Origin: Amaranthus tricolor
Lineage: Eukaryota > Streptophyta > Magnoliopsida > Caryophyllales > Amaranthaceae
Assembly (NCBI RefSeq): GCF_026212465.1
Contig: NC_080057.1
Span: 25,112,647-25,176,646 of the forward strand
Length of the DNA: 64,000 nucleotides
Reading direction: 5' to 3'
Positions 48,278-59,376 of the stretch are shown piece by piece. The notes under the pieces were generated by a model. It made no database searches. It saw only the letters and a program-made list of their open reading frames with translations, and was not told the DNA's origin. Both the position numbers and the translations under genes were made by a program. How positions within the stretch are numbered: position 1 is the first letter of the stretch; every line of letters starts with the position of its first letter.

Positions 48278-48846
48278 TGCTTTCGACAAGCTGATAATAC
48301 CATTGATTGCGGCTACTACACTCTTAAATACATGGATGATATCTTACAATCCGTGAAGGAGGTTGGAGTCGAAAACATTGACGCCGTAAGTATTTGTTAC
48401 GTTCTTAAATTATAATACTCCCTCCGAACCATTATAGATGTCCCATTTCCTTATTTGGCAAAGTCTTTTTAGTTGTCCCATTTCTATTTTTGTCAATCTT
48501 TTTTTACCTAAATATCCTTAGTTCACACAAGTAATTGCGAATATACCCCCATATACCTTACTTACTCAACTACCCTTCACTACTTACCCTTCACTATTTA
48601 CCCTTTTTAATGGACCCCACACCATTCTTAATAACTGTGCCCAAGCAAATGGGACATCTATAATGGTTCGGAGGGAGTATTATATATTTACTATTGGTAA
48701 ATCTAATGTTTATGTATCATTTAATTTAATATTATATTATAGGTTTTTACGACATTCCAAGGGAAACACGCCCTTTGAGAGATGGAGAAATGCGCCAATT
48801 AAAAGACAAGATTGCCACGTATCTTGCTAATTTTTGTTCTTGGTAA
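48278..48846 (+). pseudogene. CACTA-borne Ulp1 (C48) cysteine protease remnant
   Basis: The exon 48278-48385 reads CFRQADNTIDCGYYTLKYMD and on to a GTAAGT donor; DCGYY...KYM is the catalytic-cysteine block of Ulp1-like peptidases often carried by plant CACTA elements. After an intron holding a Stowaway MITE, 48743-48846 gives FYDIPRETRPLRDGEMRQLK and a stop, plausible as the protease's C-terminal end, though its frame does not follow cleanly from the first exon. The catalytic His and Asp are missing, so this is a fragment. Confidence 0.65.
48418..48677. mobile_element. intact Stowaway MITE nested in the CACTA element
   Basis: Left end CTCCCTCCGAACCATTATAG pairs with right end CTATAATGGTTCGGAGGGAG for more than 30 bp, with TA on both sides as target duplication. 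At 260 bp with near-perfect ends, it is younger than its host element. Confidence 0.93.
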
Positions 48847-49149
48847 ATAACGTAATTAGTTTACATTTAGGAATTTAATTTGTATATGTACATACGTTTA
48901 ATTATATATACGATCGAGAGTTTACAAAGAGAATATTGGTGATAATTGGTGATTATCATTGGATTATTGGATTAATCATTGTTTACATTGTACATTATTG
49001 GATTATTTATTAGTATTAAACGAAAAAAGAAAAAAAAATAATATATATGTTGCGGGCCTCCATAAAGGCGCAGCATATTGGGCAAAACTATATGCTGCGT
49101 TTTTGTGGAGGCCTGCAGCATATAGTCTTGCACTATATGCTGCGGTTTT

Positions 49150-50780
49150 GATAGGTCGTTTATGTACTATCAAACAAATCCTAATATGCAACTAGTATAG
49201 CAGCAGTCAGGGTCGAATCCACAGGGAACAATGAAGTAAGTGATTATTTTCCGGCTACCAATTGATCCTAGGTAACACACAAATTTGGAGAATATATATC
49301 TAGACTAACTAAACAACTAGAGCACAAATAATTAAACTAGAAAGGTAGATCGATGATACTAAAACATCCAGGGATAAACTTCCCCACTAGCATGATATGA
49401 TGACAATGAGATCCTACTACCCTTACAACAATCATAACCAAGTTCAATAGGACGAATACACCATTAAGAATACTAATAACTCCTTTCGAAGACTATTAGC
49501 TTCACTACCATACTATCAAACCTATTTTCATGGAATCAAGTATAATAATGACATTGAGCACAGTATTCTATAAGATCCAACAATCAAATCTATCTATTTT
49601 CATGAAGATTATCAAGTCCTTGATCAAAAAGGCAATTCACTCAACCCTAACTTTCGTTAGCGATTGAATGAATTGTTAACCACAATTTCTAAAGTTTCCA
49701 TTGAAAAACGTAAGTTAACTAGCATAAGAGATCAAGCATGAACAAGGATTATGCATAACAAAAAGGGATTGGAACTCAATAATTCATCATCAAAATCATG
49801 GCTAGGGTTCCATCTAACCCTAGATTAAGAAACTACTCACACATATTAATTGCAACAAAATAAAAATTCATTAAAGAAAACATGATTAAAAATAATAACA
49901 AGAAAAGGGATAAAGAAATAGTACTTGAATTCGAATACCAAATGACGAACGAAAGTAAATGAAGTTACAAAGGTTTTTCCCCAAAGTGAAGAATTAAAAA
50001 TGTCTAAAGAAAACTGAGAAAAATTGTTAACTTCCCGTCTACGGTTACATTCCTCATCATTTAATAAAAACCGTGCGGAAAAACGGTTATTAGAGCAGGA
50101 CCGGACCAGGTTTCTAAAGACCGGACCAGGTCCGTGTGCTGAGGGTTTTCCAGAGAGCAGAAATCACAGGACCCGACCGGGTTTGAGCAAGACCCGACCG
50201 GGTCCGTGGGTTGAACATTCCATCAAGTAATTTTAGACAAACCTGGCCGGGTCTAAGCTTGACCCGACCGGGTCTAAGCTTGACCCGACCGGGTCCTGAG
50301 CTTGGATGCTTACGTTCTTATTTCTTGCTTGAAATCACCCGGGTATGAAAATACCCGCCCGGGCCTACTTACGTTCTTATTTCTTGCTTGAAATCACTCG
50401 GGTATGAAAATACCCGCCCGGGGCTATCATCTTGTGCTTACTTTTCTTCATGAGAACGCGGTAAAAGTACAAACGAAACCCAACGGGACTAAAAGCATGT
50501 CCAAATGGGCCCGTGAGCTCACAAAAGTGTCGTAATGCGGTCTCGAACTCTGCCAAATCTCGAAGCACACATTCTAATGCTCAGGAGTGATTCGCTTCCA
50601 ATACAAGAGTGGAGTAAAATGGCCTGAAATAATCAAAGACACACAAAACTCCAACCAAGCGTAAAACCACATGGAAAATGCGAAATCACACTTCGAAATG
50701 CCATAAAAATGCAAGGGAAGGGAGCATAAAAGTATAGTATAAAGTGCACAGATCAATATGGTTGACCTTTCTTCTGCGGT
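49150..50780. mobile_element. 1.6-kb insertion nested in the CACTA 3' subterminal region
   Basis: The TGCTGCGG repeat array stops at about 49149 and resumes at about 50773; both borders read TGCGGTTTT, which could be a 9-bp target duplication or simply array units. The insert contains CAGTCAGGGTCGAATCCACA, a phrase I associate with plant retrotransposon ends, and a G+C-rich tandem array. No protein domain is legible. A solo LTR or non-autonomous element is my guess; the superfamily is not established. Confidence 0.5.
50095..50424 (+). repeat. tandem arrays of GACCCGACCGGGTC and a 59-bp unit
   Basis: CCGGACCAGG-type and GACCCGACCGGGTC units recur about seven times between 50095 and 50296, several followed by TAAGCTT. 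Directly after, a 59-bp unit beginning TACGTTCTTATTTCTTGCTT and ending near CCCGCCCGGG occurs twice (50311, 50370). The G+C-rich units contrast with the surrounding A+T-rich DNA. Confidence 0.8.
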
Positions 50781-50904
50781 TTTAAACCGCAGCATTTATA
50801 ATAGGCCATCTGCTGCTATCACTAATGTTTGGGGCCAAAACCACAGCATATAATGGCCAAAAAACCGCAGCAAATGAGGTTTTTTCTACTAGTGCACGTT
50901 GAAA

Positions 50905-51075
50905 TTATTTTTATTAGACTGACTCAATATACATAACATGTCTTAAAGTGGTTAATTATAACCTTAAAGTGATTACTTACATCTTTTAAATCATCACTTT
51001 TTATAGTCTTAGAGTGATCATTTATTACAATCTTAATGTGATCAACTCATGGTAAGATGATCTCATATAAAACTT
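50905..51075 (+). mobile_element. dispersed MITE-like repeat, third copy of the 19055 family
   Basis: TTAGACTGACTCAATATAC, several TATAACCTTAAAGTGATTAC variants and GGTAAGATGATCTCATATAA, in the order seen at 19055 and 41085. It lies just outside the CACTA target duplication. Confidence 0.5.
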
Positions 51076-54000
51076 GCTGAAATTTAAATAGAAAAAGAGG
51101 TTCCAAAATTATCTTTCTACTATAGGCTGGTCGAGTATATTTGATGTTTGATAGGCTAAAATATAATGGCTTTTGTGCTTGAAAAAAAGAGCTTCTATGT
51201 GAGAGAAGTGTTAAGGTTGAACATTTTCGATCACATCGAAGATTAATAAGAGGAATTGCTTGCCCAACATACAACTAAATGGGCTCCTTTGTGGTTCCAC
51301 AAGCGTAACACAACCAATCAGTTTTAAAATAAAAGTCTAATCTAAGGCTCGCTTAGGCAAGTTTGCTCACTCAAGCAAGTTTGCTCGTTCAAGCATACAA
51401 AAATACACAACTTCACCTCGTTTGATTTCTATATTTGAACCTTCTTTTATACGCATTTATATATTACTTGAAACTGAAATTAATTTAAATTTCATACATA
51501 AAATCAATTAATATAATTTCTAAGCTACTTCACATTTCAACCATCAATCATTATTCATTTCATTTGTTGCATTGAGAACTTTTCTTGTAAGTGTAATACA
51601 ATGAACAACATCTATTATACAACTATCATTCGTTGACTTTAAATATATATTTATTTTAAATTATATTATAGTTGACTTTAATGTAAATGTACTCAAGGAA
51701 CTGGTTAAACTTAAAGTAAACACATATTGTATCATCAATCGTATGCATTACATGATACTCCTTTAGTCTTAAGAATTTAAGTACACAACTTGGACTTGTT
51801 TGTGTAACAAATGAATCAACTTAGTTTTTAGTGCAACTCAAATAAATGTTAAATAAATATTTAGCCTAATAATAAATATTAACCTATTGAGATTAAAGTT
51901 CTAACTTATTTTTGTTATTAAATTAATTATCATCATCAAAGAGTATGGCCTAGGGATGGTGGAAAAGAAGGAAAACTAATGCCTTTATTATAAGGAAGTT
52001 GCGATTGAAAAAATCCCCTCAACTCGAGTAATCGCTTGGCATATGAGAATGAGATCTCTGTAAAGTAAAAGTCTATAAAAAAAAAAGAAAAACAGTCAAC
52101 CCAAAATATACAAACACAACATCATCTAGAAAAACAAAACTAACCAAATTATAAGCAGATAAAAACGACTAAGACACACTAGGGAAAAAAACCTTGCTTT
52201 TTTCATTATGCATACTTAAGTTAAATCATTGTCAATTTGACATTAATTAATTATAAATAAGTTAAAACTTTAGAAGAAAATTTGTGAGAATTAATTTGTC
52301 CTTTGTAGTTTGTACCATTTTTTCCCATAAATATCTTTATTTAAAACAAGCGAGAAATTATCACTTGAACTATTTATTTAATAATCTATTGATTTATTAA
52401 ATTTCAAGTAAGAGTACAAATTACATTGTGAATGCAATATATATTAAGGCTTTTTTTGCTTAATTTATCGTTTAGCAGCAGATGGGCGGGTTTAGACAGA
52501 AATGAAATAAATAAAAACAAACTTGAATAAAAAAAAAACGATTGTGATGGATTAGTATCAAACAATATAAACATCGTCTTCATATAATTTAGATCAGATT
52601 CAATGAAAAATGAAATAAATAAAAACATATTAAAATTAAAATTAAAAGAAAGTATGATGATGATTCATGTTCCAACAATAATAACCCATCAATCCTCACG
52701 ACGTTCAACAGGTCAAGTTTCATCCCCCGTAACTGATTTCACATTACATGCATTTTCTTTATTAGATACTTACTGATTTTGTTTGTTTATGAATCTTTAT
52801 ATATTTCTCTGTTTTATTAAAATTGCATTATTTAGATGAAAATTCATATATTATAATTTAAAATAATATAATATGAGTGAAGCAGAAAAATACTAATCAA
52901 AGAATACGAAGGCACTATATTAAATCTTTTCATAATTCAGTATTTTGTTATGTTTATTTATAAATCTTTAAAAGTCATTACTTGATAAACTTAATTCTTA
53001 AATGCTCATTATTTACTATTAATGACACTAATCAACACATAATTTTATCATATAAAATGATAAATTTATTCATTTTTATGCTAATTTTAATTTAAGGCTA
53101 TATATGTACCGATTAGAGTTGGCCAGATATTCATAATAGTTTACTTTTGAAATATGATAGAATGTAATAAAATGATTTGTTAACCATATATCGAGTACAT
53201 TAAATATATAGGAGGATAGGGCTTCAACCATTGCCTTATGTTATTAGTTGAATTAATTATTTGACATGGTATTAAAAGTCAACGTGACGAAAGGTTACAA
53301 GTTAAAATGTCATTCACACCTCATTTTATGTGGAATATTTAAAATTTGGTATAAGAAAACTTATGCTACGAAAATAAAAACTTAAATTGAACGGGGATCT
53401 TCGCTATGAAAGCGCATAACACATAAGGGCAAAAACTTTGGCTAAGTTAAAGGGAAAAAACTAGGTGCCGAAAATCGAATCCATAACCCTTTTTAAAAAG
53501 AGTATTAAAATAAGACTCGATTATATATCTAAATTGGAGCCACTTAGTACTATTATTAATATAAACTATGAGTTTATTCATTTTCTTGTTTTAATTTGTT
53601 TCAAGTTGATAAGAAATAAAAATAGAAAAAAAATAAAAGAAGTAAGAGTTCCAGGCTTGCACTCTAAACTTCCAGAGAGAGTAGTTGAGGAGAAGTAATG
53701 AGTTTGCTTGAAAGCCAACCGTACCGAATCTCACTTCTTAGCTTTCCTAGCCTCTTACTGCGCATCTTTTCCATTCCAACTGTAATTATATGTATCTTTG
53801 AATTTGCACCATAAAATTTTAAAAACTTCGACATATTTAAGTTTATTCAAAACGAGTTGTATTTGTCGCCTTCTTTGAATTTGACTATGATAATTAGACG
53901 AAAATAAAAAAAATTAGAGTGCCAATAAATTTTTTATTAGTGTATTCAATTTTTTTTTACAATTTTGTAAAAAATTCAATATAAACTATATTTTATATAT

Positions 54001-54602
54001 AATGTTGTCTGGGCATCTCCAAACTCCTACATAAGTTTATTGCCTGCTGCTAATAACAAAAAATATTAGGTTCAAATATTATACTACACATGTATCTTGT
54101 ACTAGTATGTTATATTTCATAAATAATAAAACAAATTTGAGGGTCGATAAAAAATTTAACTAAAAAAATTATACACTTTATTTTCTATTGATTTTTTGAA
54201 CAAATGTTAGTATTATTATAGACAAACACCCTTTAAATTGATATAATTTATGGTTAATCAAAATTTTATAATATTATTGAAGAAAAAAAATGAAAATTTA
54301 AAATATTTAGTATATTAATTAATTGCAACAATCAAAATTAATAATGATTGTAAAATAATAAAGACACAACAAGTATATTATTTTCTTTTTTTTTGAAACT
54401 TTGTTTTCTAATTAAATTTTTTAAATATATTTATTTAGAGTGGTTCATTAATTATATTAATAATCCTTACATCACATATGTTTTCTCTACTTATAGCCTA
54501 ACTCTACCTTCTATTCTTCTAAACCATTCACTTCTTCAGTCTTTTTATTCTTTCCTTCCGTTTCTCATTTCTCTAACAACAAAATTAATCACTTTCTAGA
54601 GC
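51076..54602. other. intergenic; ZAT5 upstream region on the right
   Basis: A+T-rich with one SINE-like repeat (53220-53340). A GCAAGTTTGCTC duplication lies near 51357-51395. The last 120 bp before 54603 are pyrimidine-rich, as in a plant leader. No other gene is seen. Confidence 0.5.
53220..53340 (+). repeat. SINE-like dispersed repeat copy
   Basis: Reads GGCTTCAACCATTGCC, TTTGACATGGTATTAAAAGT, CAACGTGACGAAAGGTTACA and ATGTGGAATATTT, the plus-strand version of the family at 2326, 5836 and 62593. Confidence 0.45.
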
Positions 54603-55541
54603 ATGGTTGCCCAACAACAACAACAACATATTCTTACCAATAACACTTGTATCAATCATAACACCATCATGATGATCAAAGGAAAACGTACTAAACGTTC
54701 TCGTACATTATCTCCCTTTTCCTTAACCATGTCTTCCACCACCATCACCACCGCCACCACCACTGCAGATGAACCGGCTTATTCAAATTCCGCTACATCT
54801 GAAGAGTTGGCAGCACCCTCATCAGTCACCGCCATATCCGATGATGAAGATGAGGATATGGCTCATTGTCTAATCCTTCTAGCTCAAGGCTCCACCACCA
54901 CCACCTCCGTCACCGCCACGGCCACCACCACCTCCAAAAACGCGCAAAATGATGTAATTACGACGTATGAATGCAAGACATGTAACAAATCTTTTTCTTC
55001 ATTCCAAGCACTAGGGGGTCATAGAGCTAGTCACAAAAAACCTAAACTAACACCACCATCTTCGGTCGCTTTCGCCCTCGACCACCACCACCAACAACAC
55101 AACAACCACCGCGACAACCGCCATCAAAATCAACAATTCAACAACCAAGATTGTACAACACTTTCACTTCAAATTCAAACCCCATTACTAAACATAAACA
55201 ACAACAATAATAATAATCCCAACAATAAAATCACTAAAGTGCATGAATGTAGCATTTGTGGAGCTGAATTTTCATCTGGACAAGCATTAGGAGGTCATAT
55301 GAGACGACATCGTCCTATCGGTACGACAAAAATCTACGAAAATACAACAGCAACAACAACAACAACGACAACGACGAGAAATTTATTGCCGTTAGATCTT
55401 AATCTTCCGGCGCCAGATGATCATGATGAAGAACAACAACAACAACAAAGAGATTCTTTATCTTCCAAGTTTGTTTTCCCTTCTAATGAAAAAACTTTAG
55501 TTTTTTCTGCATCTTCTCAGCTTGTGGATTGTCATTATTGA
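54603..55541 (+). CDS. ZAT5: ZAT5-like C2H2 zinc-finger transcriptional repressor
   Basis: Single-exon, 312 codons, as usual for this C1-2i subclass. The order of parts matches Arabidopsis ZAT5 as I remember it: basic nuclear-signal box IKGKRTKRSR at 25-34, DEDMAHCLILLAQG at 83-96, finger 1 with C124, C127, H140 and H144, finger 2 with C216, C219, H232 and H236, both with the plant QALGGH helix, an EAR repression motif LDLNL at 264-268, and the identical last four residues DCHY. Such proteins bind DNA in the nucleus and repress stress-response genes. The spacers are filled with Thr, Asn, His and Gln runs from CAN codon repeats, longer than I recall for the Arabidopsis protein. No defects seen. 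Confidence 0.93.
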   Translation: MVAQQQQQHILTNNTCINHNTIMMIKGKRTKRSRTLSPFSLTMSSTTITTATTTADEPAYSNSATSEELAAPSSVTAISDDEDEDMAHCLILLAQGSTTTTSVTATATTTSKNAQNDVITTYECKTCNKSFSSFQALGGHRASHKKPKLTPPSSVAFALDHHHQQHNNHRDNRHQNQQFNNQDCTTLSLQIQTPLLNINNNNNNNPNNKITKVHECSICGAEFSSGQALGGHMRRHRPIGTTKIYENTTATTTTTTTTRNLLPLDLNLPAPDDHDEEQQQQQRDSLSSKFVFPSNEKTLVFSASSQLVDCHY

Positions 55542-57839
55542 TTAATTACTGCAATCCAATTCATTCATACACATGATATATCTTACATTAGCCAGAAATT
55601 AAACAATTTTAATTTTTTTAAAACCAACATTTTTTAATTTTTATTATACTTGTGAATTATTATTTTTTTACATATATACAATTCAATTGTTCATTAATAT
55701 ATTCTTCATGAGATGATGATCATGTTGATTATATTATTCTTTGTATTTACTTTTTCATATTGCTGACATAATTTTAACAGAAATTTATTTGTTTTGAGCT
55801 AATTTAAAATTATAATTATTGTTACATGGTTATTTTTTCTGTTTTAGTCATATTATTTTCATTTTCAATTCTTTCGAGAATAACCCATGAATCGTTTAAC
55901 ATATAAATATTAAAAAATATATATAACCCAAAAGAATATTAACAAGATATAATTGATTTTTACCCGTGCAAAGATGAGTATTCGATTCAGTCTTTAATAC
56001 AATCTTCGTTCTGAAATACTTGCTACATAAGCATTTTTGATACTATTTATTACAAGCTTATTTTATATATTACAGTTAATGTGTAAGAAAAAATATAGTC
56101 AAATAGAATCTTATTTGAATCATATAATAGCGTATTTTCACAATATTAGCTTTTTATAATATTTTGTTATGCATAACTCAAAATATAAATGATTAAAATA
56201 ACGTAATATATTGAATTGCGTAATAAAATAGAATATAACAAATATAATGGAGCAGAGAAGTAATATTTGAATTCACCCATGTATGTTCTTAAATTATATA
56301 TATACACTTAAAACACCCTTTGTTATAATTTACAATTTTAATTAATTTAGTTATAGGATTCTAAAAAGTGGAAGGAAAAAACCAAGGATTGGAGGTGAAT
56401 TGGTTAAAGTAACCTAAAAATAGGGTATAAATGTTAATATTCCTTGTTGATTCTATAAGCAATATATGTAGGTAGAGACTAGAGAGTACAAGCAAATTAG
56501 TTGTTTAGTTTGTTTTTTCTTTGAAGTGAACATGTAAGCTTTAGTTGTCAATTAAGTGTATTTATTAATTAATTAGACTCTATACTATACGTTGTTAACA
56601 CTCAATTATCTATAACAATTATTAGTGTATGATATGTGTGATCGCTATTGCAACCCATGTTATAGAGTCTCTTATTTTGAGTCTTGTATTATAAAATTTA
56701 AAAAATTATTATATTTAAGTTTTATGATACAAATTCAAAAGGATATATATAGGAAGTATTATGAATACTCCTTATGTTCATTTCGGAATATATCAGTTGC
56801 ATTTTGGGTGAAATTTAAAGAAAAGGAGAATTGCGTCGGAGAATATAACAGAACAAAAGTGAATAATAAAAATAAGTATTGAGCTAAGAGGAAGAGAAAA
56901 TAAGCTTGTGAATGAGACTAAATGAAAAAGAGTCAGGTCATTGTTAAAAAAATTAATGTATAACAAGTGAACAAACTAAAATATAATAGGTGAAATTGAG
57001 AATGGTGAAAGCAGTAATATATTCAACCATTTATACTTCATTCATAGAAATATTTCTTACCGTGTCATTAATTTTATCTTATAATAAAAAGGATATATTC
57101 ATATTGCAAGTACATAAGGAAAAAATAAATATTCAGAATAAGTTATTGTATTTTTTATTTTTAGTGTAATTTATTTAGTCATTTAGAAATAAATATTGCA
57201 TAATAGGGTCAAAACGATTTAGTTCAATTTTCGATTGAGTTTGAACTTTTTTTCATTTTTTCGGGTCATGTTGGTTTCAGATCAATTTCAGATTAAATTA
57301 AAAGGTGATAAGTCTCCATACAAGTTAAAGAAAGTTACGAAATATGTAGTATTTATTTATTTATTTATTCAATTTAACTTAATATTGTTTTAACTTAATA
57401 TTATTTTAAAGATATATATTAATATGAGTTCATATGAATTTACCCCTAATATTGTCACACCTTAATGAATGACCATATTAAATCTAGATTTTTTTTAAAA
57501 AAAAATAAATATTGTATTAATGGGTGGAACAAAAAATAATAAAATTAAATTGGGTAAGAGTTGGTTATATTGAAAGAGAGAAGGGAAGTTGATAAAAAAG
57601 AAAGTGATGGGTGGTATGAATTAGGTCCCTTTCTTAGTAGTCTTAGTGTAATCTTCACGTCTTTTTTCTTGAGTTTGAGTGACCAAGAAGTTGGACTCTG
57701 CTTTTTTCATATTACGGCTGGCCATTCTTATTATTTATTTATATACATGTAAAATTATCCGATTTGAAATATTTGATTTATAATAATATATATTTGATTC
57801 AAAGTATTGGATATTTTAAATTTGATGAAGTGTCAATTA

Positions 57840-58060
57840 TTGCTCACATGTGAGTTATTTTACATCGTAGAAAGACACATGTTTATTACATTATGAACTT
57901 CGGGAGTTAAAACTTCTACCAGTTGCATGGTTTGGTAATGAACCTTCTTTGGGCTTGTTAGTTAGTTAGCTCTTTTCCTTTATTGGGTACTGTATTAAAC
58001 CCATTTGCTACATTCTATCATGGTATTAGATTTCGAATTGTTGTTGGGCGGCCTTTATAA
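57840..58060 (+). mobile_element. possible LTR end and primer-site relic (copia-type)
   Basis: CTACATTCTATCA followed immediately by TGGTATTAGA looks like an LTR 3' end joined to an initiator-Met primer site (normal form TGGTATCAGA). The preceding 150 bp would be LTR. No protein remains were seen after it, so confidence is low. Confidence 0.3.
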
Positions 58061-58520
58061 TTATAAATGAACATTTTGTTCCGTTCTAATGAGGTTTGTA
58101 AGCCTTAATTCTTAGGACACTCACATGTGAGCGACTAGGAAGAGTGTTGAAGTGCTTATTGTTGCTTTTATGCGAGTTGGCCAATCTTACGATATGTCAT
58201 TTTATAAACTTGAGGATCAACTCCTACTACTAGTCTTCTACCAATCGATTTAGTAGTGAATCTCCTTTGAACTTGTAAGTACGAGTTATTTTTTATCCTC
58301 GTTTGAGTTGCACAGGGTGTATGATTTGATGAATTACTTTTCCACCGTTGTGAAATACTCGCACCTGATTGTGATATATTGTTTGAGAAAATGTCACTAT
58401 CTGTAGCCACTAGCCAGAAGGTAATTGAATACTCTTAATTTTCTAGGCAAAGGGTCAACCCAATTAGCCTAAAATAATAGGGGTACACTCCCAAGTAAAA
58501 GTGAGTATAATAAACAAATT

Positions 58521-58768
58521 CTTGTGAGAGACGGTCTTTTTGAGAGACAATCTCTAATTGGGCCGGCCAATTACATATTTTTTAAAATATTATAAGTAGG
58601 TATTATGAATAATGTAAGTAGACATTTAAAATATTAAAAGTAGGCATTAAGCATACGATAAATAAGCATTAAGGATAATGTAAATAGATATTAAGAATAC
58701 AGTAAGTAGACATTAATCTTTAACGGATTGAATTTGAGATACGTCTCTCAAAGAGACAGTCTCTCAAG
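58521..58768 (+). mobile_element. MITE with GAGAGACGGTCTC ends
   Basis: Left CTTGTGAGAGACGGTC and right AGACAGTCTCTCAAG are inverted. The body contains about six variants of TAAGTAGACATTAA, each differing slightly, and ends TTAACGGATTGAATTTGAGA. The same plan is found at 60861-61108. Confidence 0.7.
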
Positions 58769-59267
58769 AAAGCAGCAGGTTATAATAAGCTTATGATTAG
58801 TTGTTCCATCTATCCATTTAATGTAGTCCCACGTGCTTTTATTCTCTTCTATTATGATCCTTCTTTTCTTCCTTTTTGTTCCAAATTGATATGCTCACAA
58901 GGGACACTACAATTTTATTTATTGTTTCACCAATCATTTAGATAATTTTGATCATAATCAATTTGCCTCTTGGATTTATATATATTTTCTCTAAGATATC
59001 TTCATTTGAAATGTAATAATATTAGCTATAAAAAATAGAAAATATCATTATCATCATTATCGTTTAACTTCGATTTAACTTGGAACACCAATCTCAATGT
59101 ATCAAATCAAATGCAACAAAAAGCCTAAATTAGAAACTAATTATAGTAAATGATTTATAAAACATAATCCATTTTCAAACTACAAATTTATACCAACCAT
59201 ATGTTAATAATAACTAAAAAAATAAAGGTTAATTCCAACCCAAAAAAACTAGCATTAATTATTGTAG

Positions 59268-59279
59268 TATATATATAAA
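59268..59279 (+). promoter_or_regulatory. putative TATA box of expansin gene
   Basis: TATATATATAAA lies about 100 bp upstream of the ATG at 59377. Confidence 0.45.
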
Positions 59280-59376
59280 TGAAGAGATTAAAATGAAATT
59301 TAATAAAAATAAAATAAAAAAATAAAATAAATTCCATTAATTAGCTCTAAATTTAGAGATTCCTTAGCCATCAACC

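Larger units (their letters stand above)
45983..50895 (+). mobile_element. CACTA (En/Spm) transposon, degenerate, with 3-bp target duplication
   Basis: The left end CAATAGTGGAAAAAATTACA and the reverse complement of the right end CACTAGTAGAAAAAACCTCA are matching CACTA tips (left mutated to CAATA), and CAC flanks both sides (45980-45982, 50896-50898). Both subterminal regions carry many direct and inverted copies of TATGCTGCGGTTTT, the expected transposase-binding repeats. Inside are a broken TNP2 transposase (47052-48000) and a Ulp1-like protease remnant (48278-48846); the middle of both genes is missing. A Stowaway MITE (48418-48677) and a 1.6-kb insertion (about 49150-50780) are nested. 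The 46200-46640 stretch looks like an untranslated leader. Confidence 0.9.
55542..59267. other. intergenic, repeat-containing
   Basis: Contains a probable eroded Stowaway stretch near 55985-56275, a copia LTR-like piece (57840-58060) and a clear MITE (58521-58768). The remaining A+T-rich sequence, including open stretches near 56625 and 57561, shows no family features. Confidence 0.45.
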
